64,000 nucleotides of DNA from Ruminiclostridium cellobioparum DSM 1351 = ATCC 15832 (GTDB lineage Bacteria; Bacillota; Clostridia; Acetivibrionales; DSM-1351). The notes below the pieces were generated by a model. The model did no database searches and had not been told where the DNA came from. It worked only from the letters and a program-made list of their open reading frames with translations. Below, piece by piece: positions 38,004 to 45,996 of the stretch. The translations under genes and the position numbers were made by a program. Position 1 is the stretch's first letter. Each line of letters opens with the position of its first letter. The DNA is taken from NCBI RefSeq assembly GCF_000621505.1, contig NZ_JHYD01000027.1, positions 1 through 64,000 on the forward strand, written 5' to 3'.

Positions 38004-39515
38004 TCATATTTTTTGCATTGTATCTTTCAATTTTTCATACAGCTCAATATATATTTCATAATTTCTTTTGTAGGTTTCATGAGCTTTCATATCCGGCTCA
38101 TGGGTACGCGTAATAACAATGGTATCCCGGACGGCCTGGTCAAAGCTCTTATAAAGACCTGTTCCAACACCGGCAAGAATTGCTGCTCCAAGTGTAGTCG
38201 CCGTATCTGAAGTTGGGACCTTGATTACCCGGCCTGTAACATCAGCCTTTATCTGTGTCCATAAGCGGCTGTTTGCCGCTCCACCCATGGCTACTAATTC
38301 TTCCACCGTTACACCTGCTTCCTCTGCTGTTCTCAGGTTGTGCTGCAGAGCAAAGGCACAGCCCTCCAACACAGCTCTGATCATGTGTGCCCTGGTTTTG
38401 TCATAGCCCAGTCCGAAGAATACACCTTTTGCATTTTTATCCCATAGAGGTGATCTCTCTCCCGCCATATAAGGCAAAAATACAAGACCGTCTGAACCTT
38501 CAGGTATTTTCTCAGCTTCATTATCCATAATCATAAATGGATTTGACCCGGCTGCTTTTGCAGCAGAATTCTCAAAAGCTCCCAGTTCCTGCATGAACCA
38601 TTTTATAGCCCCTCCACCGCCAACGGTACCGCCCTGCAAAAGCCACAGCTCCGGTACAACATGAAAGCCTAAAATGAGTTTCGGATGGGCAACAGCAGCC
38701 TCAAGACATATGCTCATACCTCCTGCCTGCCCTCCCTGCTCCTGCGTCTGCCCCACCTTTACCACTCCCGCACCAAGAGTTCCGCAGGAGGCATCCAGTC
38801 CTCCCGCCACTACCGGTGTTCCGGCAGACAGTCCTGTTACGGCTGCTGCCTCCACCGTAACTTCTCCGATGACTTCATGACACTGGAACAGCTCGGGAAG
38901 CTTCTCCCTGTCAAAGCCCAACTCCTCGCAGAAGCCGTCTTCCCACTTGCCCTCACTCATATTAAAGGCATGCACTCCGTAGCCTTGTGATATATCCTGA
39001 GTCATTTGTCCGGTAAGTTTGAAGGCAATGAAGCTGTTACTTTGTAAAAATTTATAAGTGGAGTTATAAATTTCAGGCATATTTTTTCTGAACCAGACAA
39101 ATTTTGGCGTGGAATAAGAGGGCTCAAAGGAATTGCCGCTCAGTCTAAAAATTCTGTCAAAGCCAACTCTTTCAACAGTATCCCTGCATATATCCGATGC
39201 TCTTGTATCCATCCAGATTGGTGTATTATGTAATACCCTGCCGCTTTTATCGATCGGTATGGCAGACCAGCTCTGGCCGTCAATTCCTATACCTCTTATC
39301 TGCTTTGCATCAATTTTTGCCTTGAATATTGCTTCCTTTGTGGCCGCACATATACTATCCCACCATTCATTGGGATTTTGCTCCACATGCCCCGGAGCGG
39401 GATAATAAACCTTGTATTCCTTGGTCAACTGCGCTATTACCCTTCCCTGCAGATCAAAAATTGCCACCTTGCAAGCCGATGTACCAATGTCTATGCCTAA
39501 TAATAATTTTTCCAT
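38004..39515 (-). CDS. FGGY-family ketose kinase, xylulokinase-like
   Basis: 503 aa. It starts at ATG 39515 (MEKLLLGIDIGTSACK), where a GGAGA site precedes it. The signatures are the first phosphate loop GIDIGTSACKVA, WMDTRA, the second phosphate loop GGLDASCGTLGAG and the adenosine loop VAMGGAANSRLW. Annotation by similarity would be xylulokinase, but the context of GatD-, GatZ- and FucU-like genes makes a ketohexose such as tagatose a plausible alternative. It is the first gene of the operon; a LacI-type operator lies 85 bp upstream. Confidence 0.85.
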   Translation of the reverse strand: MEKLLLGIDIGTSACKVAIFDLQGRVIAQLTKEYKVYYPAPGHVEQNPNEWWDSICAATKEAIFKAKIDAKQIRGIGIDGQSWSAIPIDKSGRVLHNTPIWMDTRASDICRDTVERVGFDRIFRLSGNSFEPSYSTPKFVWFRKNMPEIYNSTYKFLQSNSFIAFKLTGQMTQDISQGYGVHAFNMSEGKWEDGFCEELGFDREKLPELFQCHEVIGEVTVEAAAVTGLSAGTPVVAGGLDASCGTLGAGVVKVGQTQEQGGQAGGMSICLEAAVAHPKLILGFHVVPELWLLQGGTVGGGGAIKWFMQELGAFENSAAKAAGSNPFMIMDNEAEKIPEGSDGLVFLPYMAGERSPLWDKNAKGVFFGLGYDKTRAHMIRAVLEGCAFALQHNLRTAEEAGVTVEELVAMGGAANSRLWTQIKADVTGRVIKVPTSDTATTLGAAILAGVGTGLYKSFDQAVRDTIVITRTHEPDMKAHETYKRNYEIYIELYEKLKDTMQKI

Positions 39516-39599
39516 GCCTGTCTCCATTTCTGAAATCTATTAGAATCCTGTTACACGACCGCACGAGCGTTACGTTATTCTTTTTTTAACATTAGTGTA

Positions 39600-39613
39600 G
39601 CTAAACGTTTAGC
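39600..39613. promoter_or_regulatory. LacI-type operator at the kinase operon promoter
   Basis: Perfect 14 bp palindrome GCTAAACGTTTAGC, 85 bp upstream of the kinase start. Its AAACGTTTA core recurs at 40878-40889 next to the LacI gene start. This is the classical form of a LacI/GalR operator with a central CG. Confidence 0.7.
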
Positions 39614-39630
39614 GCATGCTCAAAAATATT

Positions 39631-39653
39631 CGAGAAACACTTCCTGTTTCTCG
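39631..39653 (-). terminator. Terminator downstream of the LacI gene
   Basis: CGAGAAAC and GTTTCTCG pair around 7 nt; on the minus strand the stem is followed by AATATTTTTG. Confidence 0.65.
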
Positions 39654-39670
39654 CAAAAGCTTTTCTTTAG

Positions 39671-39856
39671 CCAGTAGTCTGTAACATCTAAATTCATATA
39701 TCGCCGACGGTAAAATTCTGCCAGAACTGCGTTGTCGAAAAGCACTGCTTTGCAGTACTTCGTTGGAATAAAACAATTATTCCTCCCTCCTCCGCCTTGC
39801 CCTGAGAAAATTTTCTTCGCCGGACAATATGCGTTTTAGAGGTTACAGACTACTGG
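39671..39856. repeat. MITE-like palindromic element, family 2
   Basis: 186 bp with inverted ends: CCAGTAGTCTGTAAC at 39671-39685 and GTTACAGACTACTGG at 39842-39856, with similarity continuing inward (TCTAAA, ATAT, GCCG). The interior is also loosely palindromic and holds a small ACTGC/GCAGT hairpin near 39748. It contains no gene. The right end supplies the last codons and stop of the LacI gene. A solo arm occurs at 26695-26735. Confidence 0.72.
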
Positions 39857-40859
39857 TCTCCAATTTTTTTACCGATTCCTTCATGATTAGTTCGGTTTTC
39901 AGACGAATCATGGACGGGAAGTTTGAGGTATCTCCCTTAAGTCTTTTCAAAATAGTATTTGCAGCAACTTCACCAATTTGCTGAACCGGCTGAATTACTA
40001 TAGATAACGGAGGTTTTACGACTTTTGATAGCTGAAGGTTGTCGAAACCAATAAAAGAAATATCCTCGGGAATCTTAACGTTCCCTTCATTTACTGCCAT
40101 CAATGCTCCCAGAGTCATTTCATAATTTGTAACAAGAATTGCAGTCGGAGCCTCCTCCATTTTAATCAGTTCAGTCAGCAGTCTGTACCCGCTTTCAACC
40201 TGATAATCACCTTTTTTGACCAGGCTTAAGTCAATAGGCATATTGTAATCCTCGTGTACTCTTTCGTACCCCTTTAGACGCTCCTGAGCAGTATATATTT
40301 CATCGGGGCCGCAAATAATGCCTATTCTTTTATGACCAAGAATAATTAACTGTTCAACCGCATTATAGGCTGCGTTGAGATTATCAACCAGCACGGTATC
40401 ACATTCAATACCTCTCAAGGCTCTGTCAATCAGAATTACGGGAATATTTCTTTTGATAACCGAGTTAATTGCTTCGGAATCATTTCCCATGGGCATTGTT
40501 ATAATGCCGTCGACCATTTTTTTCAATAAAAAATCAAGCTTTTGTTTTTCCAGATCCTTATCTTCTTTATAGTCACAAATAATTGTACTGTAGCCGCTTT
40601 TAATCAGAACGCTTTCAATATTTGATACAATGCTTGTAAAAAATATATTTTCAAGACTGGGGATTAATAAACCGATAGTCATTGTCTTGCTGGTTTTAAG
40701 TCCCCTGGCTATTTCATTTACCTCAAAACCAAGTTCCTTGATTACTTTGTCTATAATTTTCCGATTTTCCTCAAGGACATTACCACCATTGATATATTTG
40801 GATATTGTTGCAATTGAGAGTCCTGACTTGCTGGCAACATCCTTTATTGTTACAGAGAT
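39843..40859 (-). CDS. LacI-family repressor with apparent AUC start
   Basis: The ATG-initiated frame (from 40682) lacks the DNA-binding domain. The same frame continues open upstream and encodes a perfect LacI HTH (VTIKDVASKSGLSIATISKY, then INGG and ARGLKTSKTMTIGLL). The best start is ATC at 40857-40859, preceded by AAGGTGA at a normal distance; no ATG, GTG or TTG lies in frame nearby. The product is 338 aa, exactly the family norm. The effector-binding domain is complete and the last residues come from a repeat element. It probably represses the kinase operon and itself. Confidence 0.82.
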   Translation of the reverse strand: MSVTIKDVASKSGLSIATISKYINGGNVLEENRKIIDKVIKELGFEVNEIARGLKTSKTMTIGLLIPSLENIFFTSIVSNIESVLIKSGYSTIICDYKEDKDLEKQKLDFLLKKMVDGIITMPMGNDSEAINSVIKRNIPVILIDRALRGIECDTVLVDNLNAAYNAVEQLIILGHKRIGIICGPDEIYTAQERLKGYERVHEDYNMPIDLSLVKKGDYQVESGYRLLTELIKMEEAPTAILVTNYEMTLGALMAVNEGNVKIPEDISFIGFDNLQLSKVVKPPLSIVIQPVQQIGEVAANTILKRLKGDTSNFPSMIRLKTELIMKESVKKLETSSL

Positions 40860-40877
40860 AAAATCACCTTCTATCGC

Positions 40878-40889
40878 GAAACGTTTAAC
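40878..40889. promoter_or_regulatory. LacI-type operator at the repressor's own promoter
   Basis: GAAACGTTTAAC is centred about 25 bp upstream of the proposed ATC start and shares AAACGTTTA with the operator at 39600. The placement implies autorepression. Confidence 0.6.
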
Positions 40890-40929
40890 TTTAAATATAT
40901 ATTATCAAAATAGTATTTAAAAGTCAATA

Positions 40930-41240
40930 ACTTAATGCGTTGTGCTAATTAATTTAGGATTTGCTTTACCTGTGTAATTCTTTATTTCAACTGGTAACTT
41001 CCGCACTAACTTCATGAAATAGGTTGCAACCAAAACAATTACAAAAATTGTATTGCTTCATTAATAAAGCGATTTTGTCGTCGCTCAAACTCGACATCCT
41101 ATCTCGATTTGAAGCTCAAAGCAGCGTCCTGCTGCTTTGCCGGCAAAACCGCTTTACATTCGTCGACAATTTATCGTAATTGTTTTTAACCATGCATCCC
41201 TATTTCATGAAGTTGTACTCGCGTACCTGTACAGCCGGCA
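40930..41240. repeat. MITE-like palindromic element, family 1, copy 1
   Basis: About 310 bp with long inverted arms; CTTCATGAAATAGG near 41013 pairs with CCTATTTCATGAAG near 41205, with further pairing of ACAATTAC/GTAATTGT. The left arm (GCGTTGTGCTAATTAA, then CAACTGGTAACTTCCG) matches the arm of the copy at 45156-45418. An extra central block of about 90 bp contains an AAAGCAGC/GCTGCTTT hairpin. It ends within a few bases of the GH31 stop codon, so its outer right end may be lost. No gene lies inside. Confidence 0.72.
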
Positions 41241-41243
41241 ATT

Positions 41244-43619
41244 TTACCCCACTATCCTTTGTACAAAAGTAACCTTTTCAGGCATACCGGGATACTGTCC
41301 TATTCGTGGATGGACGGTAAGCTTTCCTTCACTGTCCGACCAAGTTAATTCGGTTGTGGCAAATTTGCCTTCTTCATAACCATACCCATTCCGTTCATCC
41401 TGATAAAGAGTAAAGCTTCCGTCGGCTCCCGGATATACAGTCAATTTAAACCAATCATCTTTCATTTGTCCGGTATGCTGGATCTGTTCAGACATAGGAA
41501 GAATTGATCCAGCCTTAACATATATAGGTATCATGTCTATTGGAGCCTGCGCCTCAACGGTTTGACCTCCCTTAAACCGCTTTTCACTCCAGAAATCATA
41601 CCAGTCGCTGCCGTCAGGCAAGTATACTTTTCTTGTCTTAGCTACCCCTTCAATGGGCTTACTGTTTGCTTCATAGTACATGGGGACGGTGACCGGACAT
41701 ATCATCAAGCTGGGACCAAACATAAACTGGTCGTCAATATTATATACATTTTCATCGTTAATAAAATCAAATGCAAGCACCCTTAAAATTGTTCCGTGCT
41801 TCTGAGAAACCATTCCTGCGAGTGAATAAATATATGGCATTAGCTGATATCTAAGGTGTGTTATCTTCTCTATGGCATCGTAAAAAATTTCACCCTTTTT
41901 ACCATAATTCCATATTTCTCTCCGACAGTCTGTACCATGAGCTCTGAACACCGGCAGGAAAGCTCCCAGCTGACACCACCTAGTGTAAAGTTCCCTGTAG
42001 CCCAGGTCGCCGCAGCCGTTTTCATAATCACCGTCCCAGAACCACATATTTCCGCGCTTCACAAAGAATGCTCCTATATCCAGTGTCCAGTACGGCAAGC
42101 CTGACGCACAATAGTTCAGACCTGCAGGAATCTGCTTTTTCAACGTTGACCATTTGGCACTGGTATCACCTGACCACAGAATGGTTCCGTACTTTTGTAT
42201 ACCTGTATAGCCACTTCTTGTCAGATTAACAACTCTTTTTTGCCCGTCGGTGTCCCTCTGTCCTTCATATATTGCCTTGGCATGCATAAATGGGTAGGCA
42301 TTTGTATATACCTCATCCATATATGTCCTGCAGGTGTTGTGAAAGGCTACAAGGTTCTGATCCGGCTCAGGTTTGTTAGGATTGTTCCATTCGGGAGTAA
42401 ACGGTTCACTGGAATCACACCACCAGGCATCCACTCCCTTTGAAAACAAACCTTCACGGGCCTGCTTCCAATACAATTTTCTTGCTTCGGGACTAAAAGC
42501 ATTATATATTTCAGATCGTTGGAATAAACAATCATTAGCTTTCATTTCCTTGTGATTTTCGCAATGGCTAACCATAATTGGCCAGATTGATATCATAAGG
42601 TGTGCCCCTAGCTGGTGCAATTTCTCCGTCATGTTTTCAGCATCGGGGAAACGTTCGGTATCAAAGGTTTTCTGTCCCCACTTTCCGGCTTCCCAGGACT
42701 GCCAGTCAAGCACAATACTGTCCAGTGGAACACCAAGCTCACGGTAACGCTCAACTGTGTCAATAATCTCTTGCTGGGTTTCATACCTCTCCTGCGATTG
42801 CATAAAACCAAAAGCCCAGAGTGGAAGCATGGAAGCCTGGCCAGTCAATTGACGGTAGCCTCCGATAACTTCGTCAAAGCTCTCTCCATTAATAAAGTAA
42901 TAATCCAGTTCTGTTGAGGCTTCGCTGTACAGGTATGATCCAAAGCCGTTATCACAGAATATAACCGGAGCATAGGTATCCAGCAGTATTCCGTAACCGT
43001 TGGTAGACATGAGAAACGGCATGGCTATTTTCATGTTGGCCTGATGAATATACTGGCGGGTTCCTCTCAGATTCAGACAGCCTTCTTCATTCTGCCCCAT
43101 GCCGTAGAGGGCTTCGTCACTCTCCCATTCAAAATGAAGCCTTGTATGGTATAGCTGACGGTCATATTTTTTCTTTGAATCCAGTACAACTTCCTTTACT
43201 CCGTCTGGAGTTTCAATTTTTTCAACAACAGCCGTATCATCCAGAATTGTTTTGAAGGAATCAAAAGCAATCAGCTCTTTGCCGTTCTTCTCAGGCTCCC
43301 CGGTCAAGCGTCTGCCTTTTCCATCGAAATAGGTTATACGGCTGTCGGATTTTCGAATCAAAAGCTGTAGCTTTGAAGTATCAAGCAGTATTGTTTGTTC
43401 ATCCTCCCTGAATTCCCAGCTTTCAAATACCTTTTGAGGTTCAATTCCAAGACCCCTTACGGCAGAGAATTTGTCTGCCAGTGTATACACTACCCTGATT
43501 ATATTGGTATCTACAGGTTGTATTTTTAGCAAACCATTTTCAGTATTTAGGACAAGAGCACCTTCGACTCGCTGGACTCCGGTGACTTTTGCCAGTTTGG
43601 GTTTAATTGCTTCCAACAT
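41244..43619 (-). CDS. GH31 alpha-glycosidase, alpha-xylosidase-like
   Basis: 791 aa. It starts at ATG 43619, with an AAGGAGG site, not at 43667. An N-terminal beta-sandwich is followed by the (beta/alpha)8 barrel with the nucleophile Asp in DAWWCDSSEPF and the acid/base Asp in WSGDTSAKW, then C-terminal beta domains. The long N-terminal region and the WWCDSSEP motif suit alpha-xylosidases and related enzymes of xyloglucan breakdown, although alpha-glucosidase or alpha-galactosidase activity is possible. No signal peptide is present. It is divergent from the AraC gene at 43757. Confidence 0.88.
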   Translation of the reverse strand: MLEAIKPKLAKVTGVQRVEGALVLNTENGLLKIQPVDTNIIRVVYTLADKFSAVRGLGIEPQKVFESWEFREDEQTILLDTSKLQLLIRKSDSRITYFDGKGRRLTGEPEKNGKELIAFDSFKTILDDTAVVEKIETPDGVKEVVLDSKKKYDRQLYHTRLHFEWESDEALYGMGQNEEGCLNLRGTRQYIHQANMKIAMPFLMSTNGYGILLDTYAPVIFCDNGFGSYLYSEASTELDYYFINGESFDEVIGGYRQLTGQASMLPLWAFGFMQSQERYETQQEIIDTVERYRELGVPLDSIVLDWQSWEAGKWGQKTFDTERFPDAENMTEKLHQLGAHLMISIWPIMVSHCENHKEMKANDCLFQRSEIYNAFSPEARKLYWKQAREGLFSKGVDAWWCDSSEPFTPEWNNPNKPEPDQNLVAFHNTCRTYMDEVYTNAYPFMHAKAIYEGQRDTDGQKRVVNLTRSGYTGIQKYGTILWSGDTSAKWSTLKKQIPAGLNYCASGLPYWTLDIGAFFVKRGNMWFWDGDYENGCGDLGYRELYTRWCQLGAFLPVFRAHGTDCRREIWNYGKKGEIFYDAIEKITHLRYQLMPYIYSLAGMVSQKHGTILRVLAFDFINDENVYNIDDQFMFGPSLMICPVTVPMYYEANSKPIEGVAKTRKVYLPDGSDWYDFWSEKRFKGGQTVEAQAPIDMIPIYVKAGSILPMSEQIQHTGQMKDDWFKLTVYPGADGSFTLYQDERNGYGYEEGKFATTELTWSDSEGKLTVHPRIGQYPGMPEKVTFVQRIVG

Positions 43620-43756
43620 ATACTTTCCTCCTTGTTTGACGTAATTATGTTTGTATGATATTATCATTTTAATTCCGATAAAATAATTAAAACACTACTA
43701 ATTCAACTATTTATCTGTCTTATTTGAACATTTATTATTACGTTCAGGAGATTTCT

Positions 43757-44626
43757 ATGGAATTCACAAACGCTGGAAATTTTGAACATATTACTTTTGA
43801 AGATATTACATTTCCATTCAATTGCTTTTATATGAAAAATTCAAATACTCTTCCCCATTGGCATAACCATTTTGAAATGGTATTTTCGGAAAAAGGCTGC
43901 TGTACGGTATATATCAATGGCTTAAGCTTTCTGATGTCGGAAAATCAACTAATAATCATTCCTCCCGGAAGCCTTCACAGCATTTTCCCTCAAGGCTCCT
44001 GCAGCTATTGCGCTATTGTTTCCGGAGAAAGTTTATTTGAAGGGCTTGGTGCAGATCCTCATATTTTGGAGGTATTAACTCCATTTATGTCAATAGGCCT
44101 GTACCCTCCGGTTCACCTTTCGGAAAAGGATACGGCTTTTAAAAAGTGCTTCTCACTGCTAAACGAACTGCAAAAAGAAAATGCTCAAAAAAGAAACGGG
44201 TACAGGGCCCGAATTAAAAGTCAGATGATAATACTTTTTTCTGTACTCTATGAAAGCCTGCCGCAGGCATTTTTCAAAGAGAGCAATTCGCCTGATTCAA
44301 CCCGACTGATTAAGTTGTCTCTGGACTATTTGCGTCTCCATTACAGTGAACGGATTACTGTTAACGACATGAGCATGTACTGCCACCTAAGTATTCAGCA
44401 TTTCTGCAGGCTTTTCAAAGCCTGTACCGGAAAAACCTTCGTTGAATACCTTACCCTGTTGCGCCTGGAAAAAGCGAGAAAAATTCTTGCCGGCACCGAT
44501 ATCCCAATAACCCAAATTTCCGATCTGGTTGGATTCTGTAATAGTAACTATTTTTGCCGGCTTTATAAAAAATATTACGGCCATCCTCCTTCCAGGGATC
44601 GAATTAACCCCCCGGAAGATGGATAA
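43757..44626 (+). CDS. AraC-family regulator (GH31-linked)
   Basis: 289 aa from ATG 43757, which has a CAGGAGA site, better than 43724. It has an N-terminal cupin (LPHWHNHFEMVFSEKGC, LIIIPPGSLHSIFP) and a C-terminal double HTH (ITVNDMSMYCHLSIQHFCRLFK ... ITQISDLVGFCNSNYFCRLYK). It is divergent from the GH31 gene and probably its activator. Confidence 0.9.
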   Translation: MEFTNAGNFEHITFEDITFPFNCFYMKNSNTLPHWHNHFEMVFSEKGCCTVYINGLSFLMSENQLIIIPPGSLHSIFPQGSCSYCAIVSGESLFEGLGADPHILEVLTPFMSIGLYPPVHLSEKDTAFKKCFSLLNELQKENAQKRNGYRARIKSQMIILFSVLYESLPQAFFKESNSPDSTRLIKLSLDYLRLHYSERITVNDMSMYCHLSIQHFCRLFKACTGKTFVEYLTLLRLEKARKILAGTDIPITQISDLVGFCNSNYFCRLYKKYYGHPPSRDRINPPEDG

Positions 44627-44690
44627 CCGCTATATCAGAGGGGCTGTTGCAAAACGTATAAATATGTATAGTTGAAGGGGAAAAGTGCGG

Positions 44691-44749
44691 TTTAGCATCC
44701 ATTTTTCCAAAAATGGATGCTAAATGTGGGCCTTAGCGTTTGGCCCACA
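44691..44749 (-). terminator. Two adjacent hairpins after the GH4 remnant
   Basis: TTTAGCATCCATTTTT and its complement (44691-44724) form a 16 bp near-continuous palindrome. TGTGGGCC and GGCCCACA (44725-44749) form a second stem. Just before them, GGGGCTGTTGCAAAAC (44638-44653) resembles a transposon end, but no partner end is visible. They also end transcription of the AraC gene from the other side. Confidence 0.55.
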
Positions 44750-45139
44750 AGCAGTTTTTCTATAGGGAGTGTTGACCCTTTGTCTCACTGCACCGCGGTA
44801 GCCTTCATTTGTTGGTATCAGGTTTCCCTTGGCAAAGCTCTCTTTGGCGGCTTTAATACCTTCAACATACTGAGGAAGCCATTTTTCCTGAGCTATGAGC
44901 ATTTCATCAATCATCTGCCATATTTCAGGAGGATTGCATACCGCTCCGGTAAGCGGGTCCATCAAGGCTGCCTGTTTCAGCAGATTTACGTCACCTGATA
45001 CAGCCGCCCACATAACAGGGGACTTCGACCACCGACTCATCCGGAAGGTTTGTAATACAGCCTTCATTCATCACATTGAAATGAGCTCTGTATATTCTTC
45101 CTGTTTCCAAAGACTCTATATTGTTGTATTAATTCTCTT
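44720..45139 (-). pseudogene. GH4 glycosidase remnant (alpha-galactosidase/alpha-galacturonidase group)
   Basis: Two frames give pieces of the GH4 C-terminal third. From about 45130 one reads ESLETGRIYRAHFNVMNEG, then NLPDESVVEVPCYV. The other frame continues with AAVSGDVNLLKQAALMDPLTGAVCNPPEIWQM and runs to GYRGAVRQRVNTP, after which homology stops. About 40 residues are lost at the junction near 45020, together with a frame change, and everything N-terminal (the NAD- and metal-binding region) is gone. The upstream break is close to the palindromic element at 45156. Confidence 0.75.
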
Positions 45140-45155
45140 TTTAAATTAATATTAA

Positions 45156-45418
45156 ATTAACGGGTTGTGCTAAATAAAAAATTGTGTTTTGCTTTACAGA
45201 TTGATTTAATTAGAATCAACTGGTAACGCGAGGACAACTTCATGAAATAGAATGCACGGTTAAAAACAATTGCGGTAAATTGCTTTGTAATGATGCGATA
45301 CAATTTTCGTAATTGTTTTGGTGCTTCCTATTTCGTGAAGTTAGTACGGAAGTTACCAGTTGATATAAAAATTACACAGGCAAAGCAGGTATAAAATTAA
45401 CTAGCACAACGAGTTAAT
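45156..45418. repeat. MITE-like palindromic element, family 1, copy 2
   Basis: About 263 bp, nearly all palindromic. The ends are ATTAACGGGTTGTGCTA and its counterpart TAGCACAACGAGTTAAT. Inner arms share CAACTGGTAAC, AACTTCATGAAATAG and AAAACAATT. There is no coding capacity. It lies between a GH4 pseudogene and an AraC pseudogene. The arms match those of 40930-41240 at a high level. Confidence 0.75.
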
Positions 45419-45478
45419 TTAGGTTTTGCGCAAGAGTTAAAGGGTCAAAAGCCGAAATAAAAAACAATGGTGATAAAT

Positions 45479-45780
45479 ATGAGTATATATAATGTTAATA
45501 ACCGCTATGCCAGGCCAGAAGCGTTTTACGCGTTGAATCTCTCAGAATTTCAAATGCCTCCTCACAGTCATAACCGCTGCGAAATAATGTATGCGTCTCC
45601 GGGAGCTGTGTTGTATCTGTAAAGGAAGAAATGGTTACTCTGAAGGAAAACCAGCTTATATTTCTCGACCAGAATGTACCTGCATTTTGGCTATCTTTGA
45701 AAAACACTATAATATGAGCCCGCAGCAGTTTAGAAAACTAAAAGGCCAGAATATCAAAGCCGATACGGGAAGTGGGCAGT
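45479..45780 (+). pseudogene. Internally deleted AraC-family regulator
   Basis: From ATG 45479 (GGTGA site) the frame reads a typical cupin start (NRYARPEAFYALNLSEFQM, PPHSHNRCEIMYASPG), then a stop at about 45620. A shifted frame continues EEMVTLKENQLIFLDQNVPA. The text then jumps directly to the last helix of the DNA-binding domain (LAIFEKHYNMSPQQFRKLKGQ). Most of the protein is missing. It was probably the divergent partner of the GH4 gene. Confidence 0.78.
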
Positions 45781-45874
45781 GGTATGCAGATGAAAACGGC
45801 CATTTCAAAAATCAGGTTTTGCTCAAACAATATAAAATTTATGTGTTGTGCGGCACAACGCAATGAAATAAATC

Positions 45875-45923
45875 AGGCCTATCCCCAAAAGCAATACTCA
45901 TTGCACGGGAATAGACCTTTTTC
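45875..45923 (+). terminator. Terminator after the AraC pseudogene
   Basis: AGGCCTATCCCC pairs with GGGAATAGACCT with bulges, topped by a GCAAT/ATTGC stem, and is followed by TTTTTCTTTTG. It is the last recognisable feature before the permease stop at 45997. Confidence 0.7.
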
Positions 45924-45996
45924 TTTTGTTCTGCGCATTTATAAAATGCATGTCAGTCTTATCTTTTATTATTTAAAACTGCGAAGTTCTCGCAAA

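Noticed and set aside
38004-39515. Firm xylulokinase assignment
   Set aside because: FGGY kinases are promiscuous in annotation and no xylose isomerase lies nearby; context points to a ketohexose.
44638-44653. Full insertion sequence after the AraC gene
   Set aside because: GGGGCTGTTGCAAAAC looks like an IS end, but no transposase or partner end was found.
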